In this document: positions 9,001 to 16,040 of the stretch, piece after piece
Layout: every line of letters begins with the position of its first letter
Numbering within the stretch: the stretch's first letter is position 1
Source: Ferruginibacter sp050611725
GTDB lineage: Bacteria > Bacteroidota > Bacteroidia > Chitinophagales > Chitinophagaceae
Length of the DNA: 64,000 nt
Assembly: GCF_050611725.1 (NCBI RefSeq)
Contig: NZ_JBODJB010000001.1
Coordinates: 2,232,001-2,296,000 of the forward strand
Reading direction: 5' to 3'
Translations under genes and position numbers: made by a program
Notes under the pieces: model-generated
Database searches by the model: none
What the model was told of the DNA's origin: nothing
What the model saw: only the letters and a program-made list of their open reading frames with translations

Positions 9001-11695
9001 GGATCTTAATGGAAGAACATTTACTTTAAGTGGAAATGGTGGTAATATCCTTGTAGACGGAGCAGCAAGAAATATTACAGGTACAGGAACATTTGCTGTT
9101 ACAGGTACAAAAACTGTAACAAGTGCAAACAGTGGTACACTTGTACTTGGTGCAAATGTTACTACAAATCTTACAGCAGCATTTGATCCGGGTTCTTCAT
9201 TAACAACTGTTAACGGTACATTACAAATAAGCTCAGGCGGCTCTTTAGCTAACAATACAGTTACTTACGGTAGTGCATCTACTTTGGTGTACAACCAAAC
9301 AGGTACTCCAACATTTGGTAATGAATGGACTGGAAATAATACGACAGCAGGCTCCGGAGTTCCTCAAAATGTTACCATACAAAACGGTACTACGGTAAAT
9401 ATGCCTTCAGCAGACAGAGGCTTGGCTGGTAACTTAAACATCAGCAACGGTACCTTGGTGTTGAACGGCACTGTAGGAAATGACCTTTATGTAGGGGGTA
9501 ACTGGACCCGTAGCTCATCAGGAACATTTACTGCAAATGACCGTGCTGTATTCTTTAACGGTTCAAATGCGTCAGCAATTTCAGCTCCGTCAAGTAGTAC
9601 AAAAGGTTCTAATGGTGAATTTGGAGGTGAAACATTCCCTTACCTGATCATTGACAAAAATGCAAAGACAACCAATGTTAATCTGTCTTCTAATATCTGT
9701 GTTACCAAAACACTGACCTTAACAAAAGGTACATTAGAATTAAATGCATCTGATCTTGTATTGCCTTCAAATGCAACAAGAACTGCAGATCTGGCACAGG
9801 TAAATCCTTCCGATGCAGATATTTCTTACTCGTCTACAGGTAGGGTTGTAGCGCAACGATTTATTGGTAATACAACTACCGTGCGTACTTGGAGGTTCTT
9901 AACAGCTCCATTGCAGGCAGATGATACTTTATCAATCAATTCGGCATGGCAATCAGGACAGGTAAACCCTGACTATACAACACCTAACAATACAAATCCT
10001 TGGCCTGGTTATGGTACACATATCACCGGACCATCAAGTCTTTATGATTTTGATAAAGGATTTGATCAGGGTACGGGTAATAATGGTTACTCGATTGAAT
10101 ACTTCGATAATACAGGAGCTACAACTAAATTGAGCTATCCTGCAAATACAAAATCTACCCGTTTAATGAGCCAGTTGGGCTGGGGCTTATTTGTGAGAGG
10201 TGATAGAAGTTATGTGTTTGGTAGTCAATATACCGCTTCGGGTAATACAACACTCGAACCAAGAGGTAAGATAAATATTGGAACAGTTGTTTCTACGATC
10301 GTACCAAATAAGACCAATGTAGTAGGTAATCCATATCCAAGTCAGATATATATGTATGGCGTTGATATGGGAGGATCTGGATTTAACCAACATGATTTCA
10401 AATTGTGGGATCCGGCGGCATATACCAACTATCAAAGTACTGGTAGATATGTGTTCTTTAACTGGAATGGCAGCAGCTATGATGTAAATAATGGACCAAC
10501 CACCACTTGGGATTATCCGGGTACGGTAGAATCCGGTGAGGCATTCCTTACATACAACAATGCTGCTTCAGGAAGTACTGTAACTTTCCACGAAACAGAT
10601 AAGGTAACTGGAGTAAGCACACTGGATGGTATTCAAAGTCGTCCGGCAAGGGGCAACACAAGCAGTGCTAATAGACCGGCTGCTACACCATCAGCTAAAC
10701 TTCAGTTGGATCTGCAGTTCTATAACTCAACAACAAGCAGATTTACCAACCTTTCCGGTTCAAATGCTTATTTCGATCCTTTATTTAGTGATGCGGTTAG
10801 TTCTAATGAAGACAATATTTCTCCTGTGGGAAGCTTATTAGCTGAACTACGTATTTTGGAAGATGGATTACAATTATCAACAAATAGAAGGAGCCCGATA
10901 GCTGATGATGACACAGTTTTCTTGTATATGTCTAAAGCCAATCAAGTACAGCACAGATTGGTAGTTTCAACTAAATACTTTGCAACGGATGTCGCTGCAA
11001 CTTTGATAGATAAGTATTTAAATACCGCTACGCCGATAACAATTAGCAATACAGATTCTACATTCTATTTATTTGATATTACTGCAGATGCACAGTCTAA
11101 TAGAACAGACAGGTTCATGATCGTATTTAAAGTGTTAAATACGACTCCTGTTAAGTTCAGCAATGTTAAAGCAGCACAGCAAAACGCTGGCATAGCGGTA
11201 CAATGGAGTGTAGCAAATGAAGTAAACGCTAAGTCGTATGAAGTTGAAAAATCAACTGACGGGGTTCATTTCACAAAAATGAGCACTATAGCGGCAGCGA
11301 ATTCAGGTGCTACGGCGTCTTATAACTGGTTAGATGTTTCGCCGAATACAGGAGATAATTACTACAGAATACGCCTTGTAGATCAGTCAGGAGCGATTGC
11401 TTACAGTCAGATCATAAGAGTTAAAACCGGTAGCATTACTTCAGAAATAGGGGTTTATCCTAATCCGGTTGTTGACGGAGTTGTTGGTTTACAGCTTAAT
11501 AATATGCCAAAAGGTAAGTACGAAGTACGAATTATTAACACTGTGGGACAAACAATTTTGAAGAAAACTGTTCAACATTTGGGTGGTAGTGCAATAGAAA
11601 CGTTATCTTTGGGCAATAATGTGGCTAAAGGCCTCTATAAGCTCGAAGTTATTCACCCGGATAGGCAACAAACCGTGATTAACTTGTCATATTAA
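2..11695 (+). CDS. Giant repeat-rich surface protein with T9SS type A sorting domain (5' partial)
   Basis: The reading frame is open from the window edge and begins without a signal peptide, so the true start lies upstream; the GTG at base 2 is not a credible start. At least 3897 residues are visible, very rich in Thr, Ser, Gly, Ala and Asn. Most of the length is beta-strand-like blocks built on phrases such as GGNWT, GTFT, VxFNGS and GGETF. Fibronectin III/Ig-like segments lie around residues 1170-1830 and 2590-2680. The C-terminus has an Ig-like/FN3-like segment (TTPVKFSN, about residue 3715) and then a Por secretion-tail domain beginning near YPNP (about 3818). Known biology of that domain implies export by the type IX system and cell-surface attachment or release. 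An adhesin or matrix role is inferred from architecture only. No enzyme domain was recognised. Confidence 0.9.
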   Translation: MQSPLASGNIYASQVVTVTSTLSGALSTGQNAYIRYTKDNFSTSTIAAATSVVGTTATFTIPASFNTSAASVKYYVFTSGATTPTHADADAMTINYDNNSGSNYSYTVVTGTAYYWVGGTGPAAAFNDGTNWSTAGVGGTAGSSGAIAFTTSNILIIDGSDVSATGGLQTGQISAIATSANLTIGQLVLMNSANIRIGALSSTRSYTIGGGIAGADLDIQAGSTLIFGYTGGTSLQTLAIAASNTASIAGILDIGNLNANAAILTIGTANSVTVTSTGTYRHGIASGTFPALVWNTGSTMEVTGLTSQSPGTSFNQTYSNVIWNCSNQSQAIGLGGNLITINGNFSVTNTATFNIRLNAGASSTTTVGGNLNINGGTLALNSANGSVNLNVTGNCNISSGTLTHNTANNTGAPAINIDGNLNISGTGVLDFQLSGSTNGSNNGIVNLKGNLTMTGGSIVKTGTGTGTASFNFAKTGTQTFSRSGTTTISGNQAFVINNGATVDFGTSLLDGGSGTFTLSAGGGIITANTNATGALTSSGANGTIQLGGTRTFNTGADYTFNGASAQVVGNGFTGARALTINNSAGVKLAASTAATVSGTVTLTSGDLDINANTLTLNSAAAAQSITGSGSRQIISTGAGIVSLTGSGAHTITVSGLTGLTFGSTVTVQMNSNATLDCGGNGTSTSLVTVNGTLQLNSTTNSNIANSHPPFYGNASTLEYKVTYGVFDEWKSGTALTTPGVPQNVKINGSGITVTSPTTARNALGNFDITQGTFALSATVGGDINVGGNWTNAGTFTPNSRTVRFVGASGNQTITKFGGETFDYLTINKAADSVLLANSITVNQTLTLTSGVLKLGNNDLTFGTTSGTSTGASTTSYIATNGTGKVIKTHSGAFTYPVGTATKYTPLSITAASSQQYTIGSAATTYSPSTDASVNQWSIVTGGSATSDITFSWYTADAGANLAAAASTGKALQYNGSTWDNIGGTTNTGTPNTVAVTGITAATLTGTNVWSVAIPPAVPDITLADNSGGQVASSTVTAPTNTKIIYNFQTTIATSTAILNQLTFATTNSASDVSKYQLYYSDNNNSFGSASQIGSDITTGLGTGTHTFSSLTASAINGHVGYFWITADVPSGATPGNTIVVTALTTSNLTYNGGGNKFGSASIGGTITIIKAPTVTTDAASAVTTTTVTLNGTINANANSTTASFDWGTTNSYGTNVVANESPVTGTSNTSITKGITGLAENTLYHFSAKGVNAAGTTNGSDATFTTLSKAPTIATATSITSTGFTANWTDPTGQGSETFTITLEVDDDNAFGSPTTVNSIASGTQTYAVSGLSSGTQYYYRVKAVNAGGSSAWSGTETATTSSAVAPTVTTTAISSITENSANTGGNVTSDGGDAVTARGVVYNTTGSPTLSDPFTTNGSGTGSFSSSLSSLSANTTYYVKAYATNGAGTGYGSEVSFVTLATEPGTASTVTFGARTNTSLVVNFNSGTGGRRFVVARATNNSFSFTPTDGTSLSGTISSDFGVADNQGGGDKIVYDGTGNTVTVTGLTANTAYYFAVYEYTNNSASSPNYYLTPGTGNQTTYNPTITTIGTLSAFANTVTGNNSTSQSYTVEGTELASSITVTAPTGYAISLDNSDFSVNPIVLTRDGSDAVSTTTIHVRFSPSSANGTVSANVTNAATDATTRNIAVTGIALAAEPTDKGTVSFGTTSATSIQVDYTLPGSGYGTNRIVVIKAGSTVDWAPTDGAGISGTVSAAFGSATDQGSGNKVVYNGTNSTTNVVTVTGLTTNTTYHFAIYEYNVGSNNSQNYYGTAATGNQTTAAVSSAGDYFRSAVATSGNWNSAASWESSPDNSNWIPATLTPDASSARVTILANDTIVVPNGQSITADSITVAGTGQITIASGGTLTVANSTAAPDLTLNGTILNSGTLTFSSSTASVGSGGIYEHNIANSVAVPTAFTWGTGSTVVLSGTYAGSATLATPASGNYYNVTFKNNISTLASDFINIGGKTIDGKLKISTSGNGAVIPTSTTTVTTAASYEQTSGNFFVNRNGGGTRGLTITGDVDITGGILDLKQNTSAQLGQLTIGGNLNVGASGTLTASGSGTAAMIFNGASAQTWSNAGAFSGTSIGVAVSVTGAGGVTLNSSITLPFASSLTLTSGNFTIASGVTLTMGGTSTATIGGSRTLTVDGTLTRVSSGTFTTTGTLSISNGGKYQHAHNAGVIPTATWVTGSTCEITGNTSTTPSAGLGQVFSNFTWNSPSQTTTTNIGGALTTVNGNFSVLNTGAATNGLRLVNGAYSLNVGGDLIVSAGNTAKLDINGNTGTATINVGGNVTIGSAGTLSNTGGTGVVKLAGNWSNSGTFTNANTTIEFNGSNAQSITKSGGETFNKLTINNSSSTGVTLNNDITVSNNTAGGLTLTDGELITGGSYRVIISGTATTVISGGGTGTFVNGNLQRAVATGTNTYAYPVGNTGEYAPASLAFTTVGTAGNVTVNTTSTDEPNLATSTIDNIDRAQRYWTLTNSGVATYTLAPTFTYNAADLVTTVDATLYKVGKYNSGWTYPTVASATSSAITATGITSLDGNYQAGKNAAVPVVTTDPSSQTICDGAVVTFTSVATGAPTPTIKWQVSTDNGSSWSDVSGETAADYDFTVAVADNNNQYRVIYTNNKGADTSAVAVLTAVATGGWVGPNSGGDWNTSAYWCGGSVPTSADDVTIRSGVNITISSSVAAKSITLESGAGITFSGSPTLSVAGNWTNNSGTGALTAGTGTVAFTSAATVGGSYATTFNNVTTSAALNPGASKTAVNGTISINAGGSITTNGPVYNSGSTLIYNTGANPEVRGAEWTSAVTPVNVQISGNTIMNADNVGGSGSQAATLSGNLTIDAGSAFYMDYGGGSAALTVGNNIILNGNISLGGSSGGDLFLGGNWTRDASSSSVNYNDRAVFFNGSSDQIITLATSGTQAFAYFIIDKPSGNVQLGTGTDVSIASTSGSVLQLIDAGGLDLNGRTFTLSGNGGNILVDGAARNITGTGTFAVTGTKTVTSANSGTLVLGANVTTNLTAAFDPGSSLTTVNGTLQISSGGSLANNTVTYGSASTLVYNQTGTPTFGNEWTGNNTTAGSGVPQNVTIQNGTTVNMPSADRGLAGNLNISNGTLVLNGTVGNDLYVGGNWTRSSSGTFTANDRAVFFNGSNASAISAPSSSTKGSNGEFGGETFPYLIIDKNAKTTNVNLSSNICVTKTLTLTKGTLELNASDLVLPSNATRTADLAQVNPSDADISYSSTGRVVAQRFIGNTTTVRTWRFLTAPLQADDTLSINSAWQSGQVNPDYTTPNNTNPWPGYGTHITGPSSLYDFDKGFDQGTGNNGYSIEYFDNTGATTKLSYPANTKSTRLMSQLGWGLFVRGDRSYVFGSQYTASGNTTLEPRGKINIGTVVSTIVPNKTNVVGNPYPSQIYMYGVDMGGSGFNQHDFKLWDPAAYTNYQSTGRYVFFNWNGSSYDVNNGPTTTWDYPGTVESGEAFLTYNNAASGSTVTFHETDKVTGVSTLDGIQSRPARGNTSSANRPAATPSAKLQLDLQFYNSTTSRFTNLSGSNAYFDPLFSDAVSSNEDNISPVGSLLAELRILEDGLQLSTNRRSPIADDDTVFLYMSKANQVQHRLVVSTKYFATDVAATLIDKYLNTATPITISNTDSTFYLFDITADAQSNRTDRFMIVFKVLNTTPVKFSNVKAAQQNAGIAVQWSVANEVNAKSYEVEKSTDGVHFTKMSTIAAANSGATASYNWLDVSPNTGDNYYRIRLVDQSGAIAYSQIIRVKTGSITSEIGVYPNPVVDGVVGLQLNNMPKGKYEVRIINTVGQTILKKTVQHLGGSAIETLSLGNNVAKGLYKLEVIHPDRQQTVINLSY
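2177..9760 (+). repeat. Divergent protein-level repeats inside the giant T9SS protein
   Basis: Several diverged copies of one module recur. Each has a GNWT or GNWS phrase, a GTFTxN phrase, an FxGSxxQ-like phrase, a GGETFxxLxI phrase and a TLTLT-type strand. Copies are visible near bases 2340-2580, 7050-7260, 8760-8900 (lacking the GGETF phrase) and 9480-9760. A second module (G-x-Y-x-H, W-x-T-G-S-T, NGNFSV, VGG) occurs near 830-1130 and 6640-6925, with a partial copy near 5825-5985. A third pair, containing FxPTDGxxxSGT and YEY, lies at about 4391-4750 and 5095-5460. Similarity is at protein level; the DNA copies have diverged, so they are old duplications. Confidence 0.6.
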
Positions 11696-11742
11696 AAGCG
11701 TACTAACCATTAAATTATAGAACAGAAAAATTCGTCTTTCAA

Positions 11743-11961
11743 ATGAAACGATATACTAAGATACTATTGTTCACAAGTTTACTTGTGGTTGTTTTAAATG
11801 TCCTACCTAAGTTTGCGCTTGCTCAGATCGATCCTGGAGAGGATCCGGATGCTCCAATCGACGGAGGGATCAGTTTGCTGGTAGCGGCAGGAGTTGGATA
11901 CGGAGTAAAAAAGGCAAGAGACAGCCGAAAAGCAAAAGCCGGCGACAACACAAATAAATAA
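11743..11961 (+). CDS. Tiny PID-CTERM-like sorting-signal protein (predicted exosortase substrate)
   Basis: This 72-residue protein has an N-terminal signal peptide: basic start, hydrophobic core at residues 7-21, and a likely cut after ALA at residue 27. A very short acidic stretch follows (QIDPGEDPDA), then the motif PIDGG at 38-42, a hydrophobic/glycine segment at 43-55 and a basic tail KKARDSRK. The tripartite C-terminus resembles the PID-CTERM sorting signals known from Bacteroidota, which belong to the wider PEP-CTERM/exosortase class. A matching exosortase lies at 53578-54168. If both ends are removed, only about 12 residues remain, so it may be an anchor or primer peptide rather than a cargo protein. 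It is 47 bases after the giant T9SS gene and is followed by a terminator. Substrate assignment is inference. Confidence 0.75.
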   Translation: MKRYTKILLFTSLLVVVLNVLPKFALAQIDPGEDPDAPIDGGISLLVAAGVGYGVKKARDSRKAKAGDNTNK

Positions 11962-11977
11962 TTCATTTTACATCTTT

Positions 11978-12018
11978 AAAAGGGGTGACAGATTCGTCTT
12001 GTTATCCCTTTTATTTTT
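11978..12018 (+). terminator. Rho-independent-type terminator after the PID-CTERM gene
   Basis: AAAAGGGGTGACA and TGTTATCCCTTTT form a 13-pair stem with two G-T wobbles around a 9-base loop. ATTTTTAT follows. The hairpin is 16 bases after the stop codon and separates the giant protein/PID-CTERM pair from the polysaccharide export genes. The remaining bases to 12167 show no convincing -33/-7 promoter pair. Confidence 0.75.
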
Positions 12019-12167
12019 ATATACGTACCTAATTTATGTAGTAACAACAGTTGGCAATACAAGTTATTTTAACGAAGTTTGCATATAGCTTATGCTTGAT
12101 TTGTTAAACCTTATTTGTAATGCCTTTTTTCGTTTTTAATAGAATATCTCCTTATATTTCAAAACTT

Positions 12168-12983
12168 ATGTACAACTTGTTTTCTTTCGCAAAGTCTCCT
12201 GTGTTGAGGTTTAATTCCATTTTATTAGCGATATCATTTTTAGTAGTAATATTTAGTTCTTGTAAAACAACTTACACGAATGCGAATTCGTTTAAAACTT
12301 TAACTAAAGACACGACCATTAGTGCATTCGTTAATGAAAGAGCCGAATTGAAGATCCAGAAAGGAGATATCTTAACAATCTCAATAACGAGTTTAAACGC
12401 TAATGAAGACGTATTGTTTAATTCTACAAACGGTAATTCCAGCTCCGGGCATCAAAACATAATTGGATACTATTTAGATAAGGAAGGTAATATAGAATTG
12501 CATAAACTTGGTATTATACATGTTGAAGGAATGACCACAAAAGCACTTCAGGATAGGATCGCAAAAGATCTGGCGCCGTATTTAAAAGACCCGATCGTTA
12601 AAGTAGGGTTTCAAAATCATAAGGTTACTATTCTTGGTCAGGTAAAAACAGCTCAACAAGTTAATCTTGATAAAAGCGATCAGATTTCCGTTCTCGATCT
12701 GATTGCTATTTCCGGAGATCTAACCGCAGATGCCGATAAAAAAAATATACTGATCATTAGAGATAGTGGAGAAAATAAACAAGTTAAAAAAATAAATCTT
12801 GAAGATCATTCTATATTTTCTTCCCCATGGTTTTATCTGAAACCGAATGATGTTTTATATGTTGGAGCAAACAACAAAACCACTGATGAAGTAAAAAGAG
12901 CTAATAGGCAGCAAACTCTGACTATTGTATCATCGGTGATAACAATTACAGCTATAATTTATACCACGTTTATCAGAAAATAA
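12168..12983 (+). CDS. Wza-like polysaccharide export lipoprotein
   Basis: This outer-membrane polysaccharide export protein belongs to the Wza/poly_export family. From the ATG chosen here (271 residues) there is a lipoprotein signal peptide ending in a lipobox with Cys at residue 32 (FSSC). An upstream ATG at 12120 would add 16 residues and give an over-long signal. The export domain starts near LKIQKGDILTISI. An SLBB-like segment follows, around VTILGQVKTAQQVNL. A C-terminal hydrophobic segment (TIVSSVITITAIIYTTF) is followed by FIRK. It should form the outer-membrane exit channel that works with the Wzc-like kinase encoded next door. Confidence 0.92.
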   Translation: MYNLFSFAKSPVLRFNSILLAISFLVVIFSSCKTTYTNANSFKTLTKDTTISAFVNERAELKIQKGDILTISITSLNANEDVLFNSTNGNSSSGHQNIIGYYLDKEGNIELHKLGIIHVEGMTTKALQDRIAKDLAPYLKDPIVKVGFQNHKVTILGQVKTAQQVNLDKSDQISVLDLIAISGDLTADADKKNILIIRDSGENKQVKKINLEDHSIFSSPWFYLKPNDVLYVGANNKTTDEVKRANRQQTLTIVSSVITITAIIYTTFIRK

Positions 12984-13013
12984 TATCAGCAGGCACAGCT
13001 AACTCTTACAACT

Positions 13014-15413
13014 ATGATTGAAAAGAATATACAGGAGACCAAAGAGACCAATGTACTGATACAGCTTTTACAAAAATACTTGCCTTTTTGGCCGCTTTTT
13101 GTATTTACTACTTTTACATCTTTGATCATTTCATATTTGTATCTAAGGTCGCAAATACCGGTATATGTTGCCAGCGCAAAGGTTTTATTGAAAGATCCGA
13201 ATAAAGGTGGTGGCGATTCTAAATTGCTTGATGCGTTAAATATCTTCAGCGAAAAAAAGATCGTTGAAAATGAGATATTGGTTTTAAAGTCTTCGGAGCT
13301 ATTGAAAGAAGTAGTTAGACAATTAGATCTTTACACAGCTACATATATTGATGGAAAAGTAAGATTGGAGGAATTATATGGTAAAAGTGCGCCGGTGTAT
13401 TTTAGAGCTGTATATAGAGATAGTGTGTATCCTGCAGGCAGGTATTATTATTCAATAGATTGGGCCCGAAAAAAAATATTCTTTAACGGCAGGTATATTG
13501 AAGATGGAGAAACTACCCGAATTGGAGGAACAAGTTATACTGTTACTTTAAATCATGCTTATCCCAAAAGCAGTTCTGCAAAAAAATATCTTATAGAATT
13601 CGGATCGGTTGAAGGATCTGCATCAACGATCAGCGGAGGAATAAATGCAAGTGCCATTTCCAGTGCTTCAACGGTATTGAATGTAAGATTAGAAACCACT
13701 GTACCCGAGAAAGGAAAAGAAATATTAAATAAGCTGTTTGAAGTTTATAACATAGCAGCCATTAGTGATAAAAATGAAATAGCCAGAAAAACACTTTACT
13801 TTATTGATAATCGTTTGGGGTTTGTAAGTAGTCAGCTTGATAGTGTAGAGCGTAATATTGAACGTTTTAAAGCAAGAGAATCTTTAGTTAACATAAGTGC
13901 TCAGGGGGCAAATTATCTTCAGAATGTTAATGAAGGCGATAGAAGAATGGCACAAACGGGTATTCAGCTGTCCGTTTTAAATGATATTACCACATATATC
14001 AATCGAAAAGAAAAGAAACCTGGAGTAGTTCCATCGCTCATGCTGGTTTCTGACCCTACATTGAGCAGTTTATTAACGAGTTTGTACGAATCTGAAAATG
14101 AACTGGAAAGAGCCAAAGCACTGACCGGCGATAAAAGTGATGCGGTGCAGTTGTTATATCAAAGAATTGCAAAGGTCAAACAAAGTATTCAGGAAAATGT
14201 TGCCAATATTAAAACTACTTTAGAAACGGTTAAAACAAATGTTCAAAGAGACATAGATTTTAATAGCGGATTGTTGCAAGGGATTCCCGCTAAAGAAAGA
14301 GAATTGCTGGATATCAGCCGCCAACAATCAATAAAAAATGCCATCTATACCTTCCTACTTCAAAAAAGAGAAGAAATGGCACTTAACTCAGCTTCTACCA
14401 CTGCAGATCTTCGTGTATTGGAAACAGCTTCTACAGGCGGACAAATAAGACCAGTACCTAAAAACTTTTACATAAGTGGATTAGTCATAGGAATACTTTC
14501 AGCTGTATTTTTAGTTTTGCTTAAAGAACAGTTTAAAAATAAAATTTTATTTAGAGAAGAAGTAGAAAGTAAAACCTCTGTTAGTTTTGTTGGTGAAATT
14601 GCTCAGGCATATTCCAATAAAACAATTGTGATCTACGATGGTAAACGTACAGTAGTTGCTGAACAATTCCGCTCATTAAGAACCAATCTGAACTTCATAG
14701 GGCTCAATGAAAAACAAAACACGCTACTGATCACATCCAGTATTTCCGGAGAAGGAAAAAGTTTCATGGCGATCAACCTTGCTATCAGTTTTACTTTAAC
14801 CGGTAAAAAAGTAGCATTACTCGAAATGGATCTGCGTAAACCTAAATTAAGTGTTTTGTTAGAAATTGATAGAGAGCCTGGGATTTCAAATTATTTGGTT
14901 GGTAAAACAACGCTAGATAAGATCATTAAAGAAACGTCAATCCCTAACTTATTTTTATTACCGGCTGGTGCTATTCCCCCCAACCCAACCGAGTTGATTG
15001 CTAAAGGAGGGTTTAAGGATCTAATGGATCAATTGCGGCCACAATTTGATTATGTTATCATTGATACCGCTCCGGTGGGGCCTGTAACTGATGCATTATT
15101 ATTAAACCCATATTCTGATGTAACACTGTATGTGATCAGGCATGGTAAAACACCAAAACCTTTTGTTCGTTTGATCGAAGAAATGAATAAACAGGGCAAG
15201 TTCAAAAATATGTGTTTGGTATTTAATGGGTTAAAACCTAGAGGTATTGCATTGGGCAGCTTCTCTAAAGGTTATGGCTACGGCTATGGTTATGGATATG
15301 GTTATGGTTACGGATACGGCGGATATGGAAGTAGTGATGAAGCACCAAGGTCTATTTTCTATAATATAACATCTTATTTTAAAAAGATCGTAAGGTTTTT
15401 TGCTAATAAATAA
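13014..15413 (+). CDS. Wzc-like polysaccharide co-polymerase / BY-type tyrosine autokinase
   Basis: The 799-residue inner-membrane protein combines a Wzz chain-length domain with a cytoplasmic bacterial tyrosine kinase domain. Membrane segments are at about residues 24-44 and 485-502, with a long coiled-coil-like periplasmic region between them. The kinase domain shows a Walker A (SGEGKS, about 577-582), a Walker A' (LLEMDLRKPK) and a Walker B (YVIIDTAP). The C-terminus has a Tyr-Gly cluster with nine tyrosines at 754-771, the usual site of trans-autophosphorylation. It would control assembly and export with the Wza-like lipoprotein upstream. The antagonist phosphatase is probably the CpsB-like protein at 60758-61495. 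Confidence 0.95.
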   Translation: MIEKNIQETKETNVLIQLLQKYLPFWPLFVFTTFTSLIISYLYLRSQIPVYVASAKVLLKDPNKGGGDSKLLDALNIFSEKKIVENEILVLKSSELLKEVVRQLDLYTATYIDGKVRLEELYGKSAPVYFRAVYRDSVYPAGRYYYSIDWARKKIFFNGRYIEDGETTRIGGTSYTVTLNHAYPKSSSAKKYLIEFGSVEGSASTISGGINASAISSASTVLNVRLETTVPEKGKEILNKLFEVYNIAAISDKNEIARKTLYFIDNRLGFVSSQLDSVERNIERFKARESLVNISAQGANYLQNVNEGDRRMAQTGIQLSVLNDITTYINRKEKKPGVVPSLMLVSDPTLSSLLTSLYESENELERAKALTGDKSDAVQLLYQRIAKVKQSIQENVANIKTTLETVKTNVQRDIDFNSGLLQGIPAKERELLDISRQQSIKNAIYTFLLQKREEMALNSASTTADLRVLETASTGGQIRPVPKNFYISGLVIGILSAVFLVLLKEQFKNKILFREEVESKTSVSFVGEIAQAYSNKTIVIYDGKRTVVAEQFRSLRTNLNFIGLNEKQNTLLITSSISGEGKSFMAINLAISFTLTGKKVALLEMDLRKPKLSVLLEIDREPGISNYLVGKTTLDKIIKETSIPNLFLLPAGAIPPNPTELIAKGGFKDLMDQLRPQFDYVIIDTAPVGPVTDALLLNPYSDVTLYVIRHGKTPKPFVRLIEEMNKQGKFKNMCLVFNGLKPRGIALGSFSKGYGYGYGYGYGYGYGYGGYGSSDEAPRSIFYNITSYFKKIVRFFANK
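15270..15329 (+). repeat. Tyr-Gly codon repeat in the kinase tail
   Basis: Sixty bases encode alternating Gly and Tyr (nine Tyr) in six-base units of the form GGN TAY. Synonymous codons alternate among GGT/GGC/GGA and TAT/TAC, so the DNA repeat is imperfect. Gain or loss of a unit keeps the frame and changes only the number of phosphorylatable tyrosines. Confidence 0.85.
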
Positions 15414-15440
15414 TGTGTTATAAAATCAATAAAAATTGTC

Positions 15441-15466
15441 TTCAGTTTGCTGAAATATGTGACTGA
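15441..15466 (+). promoter_or_regulatory. Short hairpin in the leader before the antiterminator gene
   Basis: TTCAG-TTTG-CTGAA forms a compact five-pair hairpin in the 73-base gap between the kinase gene and the UpxY gene. A competing pairing of TCAGT with the downstream ACTGA is possible. UpxY-type proteins are known to act on leader RNA of their own loci, so this is a candidate recognition structure; the stem is short and could be chance. Confidence 0.25.
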
Positions 15467-15486
15467 GGATTAGCGAAGCTATATTC

Positions 15487-15993
15487 ATGCCTAAAAATAA
15501 TCTACATTGGTTCGCTGTTTATACAAAGCCCAGATGGGAGAAAAAGATCGCTAAAACCCTCGACGAAAAAGGTATAGAGAATTACTGTCCGGTTAATAAA
15601 GTTGTTAAACAATGGAGTGATCGAAAAAAAGTTGTACTTGAGCCTGTTTTTAAATCATATGTGTTTGTAAAAATTTCAGATGACAATAAATGGGACCTGA
15701 AGCATGTCAACGGGATATTAAACTTCGTTTTCTGGTTGGGTAAACCTGCAGTCATTAAAGAATCTGAGATCAATACCATCAAAAAATTTTTAAACGAATT
15801 TTCAGATATACAGGTAGTCAATACCGGATTTGAAAAGAATACATCCGTTCGGGTTAAACAAGGCGTTTTTATGAACTATAAAGGTCAGGTGATTGAAGTG
15901 ATTGGTAACAAAGCCAAGGTACAGATACAAAGTATGGGTATTATTTTACAAGCCAATTTCGAAAAAAAGAATTTAGAGATCGTTCATGCATAA
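15487..15993 (+). CDS. UpxY-family transcription antiterminator (NusG-like)
   Basis: The 168-residue protein has a NusG N-terminal domain (WFAVYTKPRWEKKI at residues 8-21, then KSYVFVKI near 56) and a short C-terminal KOW-like domain (VRVKQGVFMNYKGQVIEV). This is the layout of UpxY/RfaH-type specialised elongation factors. In Bacteroidota such proteins sit first in capsule or exopolysaccharide loci and let RNA polymerase read through the long operon. Here it precedes about 46 kb of co-directional genes, which fits that role. It is separated from the kinase gene by 73 bases. Confidence 0.9.
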   Translation: MPKNNLHWFAVYTKPRWEKKIAKTLDEKGIENYCPVNKVVKQWSDRKKVVLEPVFKSYVFVKISDDNKWDLKHVNGILNFVFWLGKPAVIKESEINTIKKFLNEFSDIQVVNTGFEKNTSVRVKQGVFMNYKGQVIEVIGNKAKVQIQSMGIILQANFEKKNLEIVHA

Positions 15994-16040
15994 TATACCA
16001 GCTTTGTTGGTTTTCATGAACTTTTAAAATAATTGAATAA

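Noticed and set aside
15270..15329. Tyr-Gly repeat as a CRISPR-like or mobile repeat
   Set aside because: The unit is six bases, in frame and wholly coding, with no spacers.
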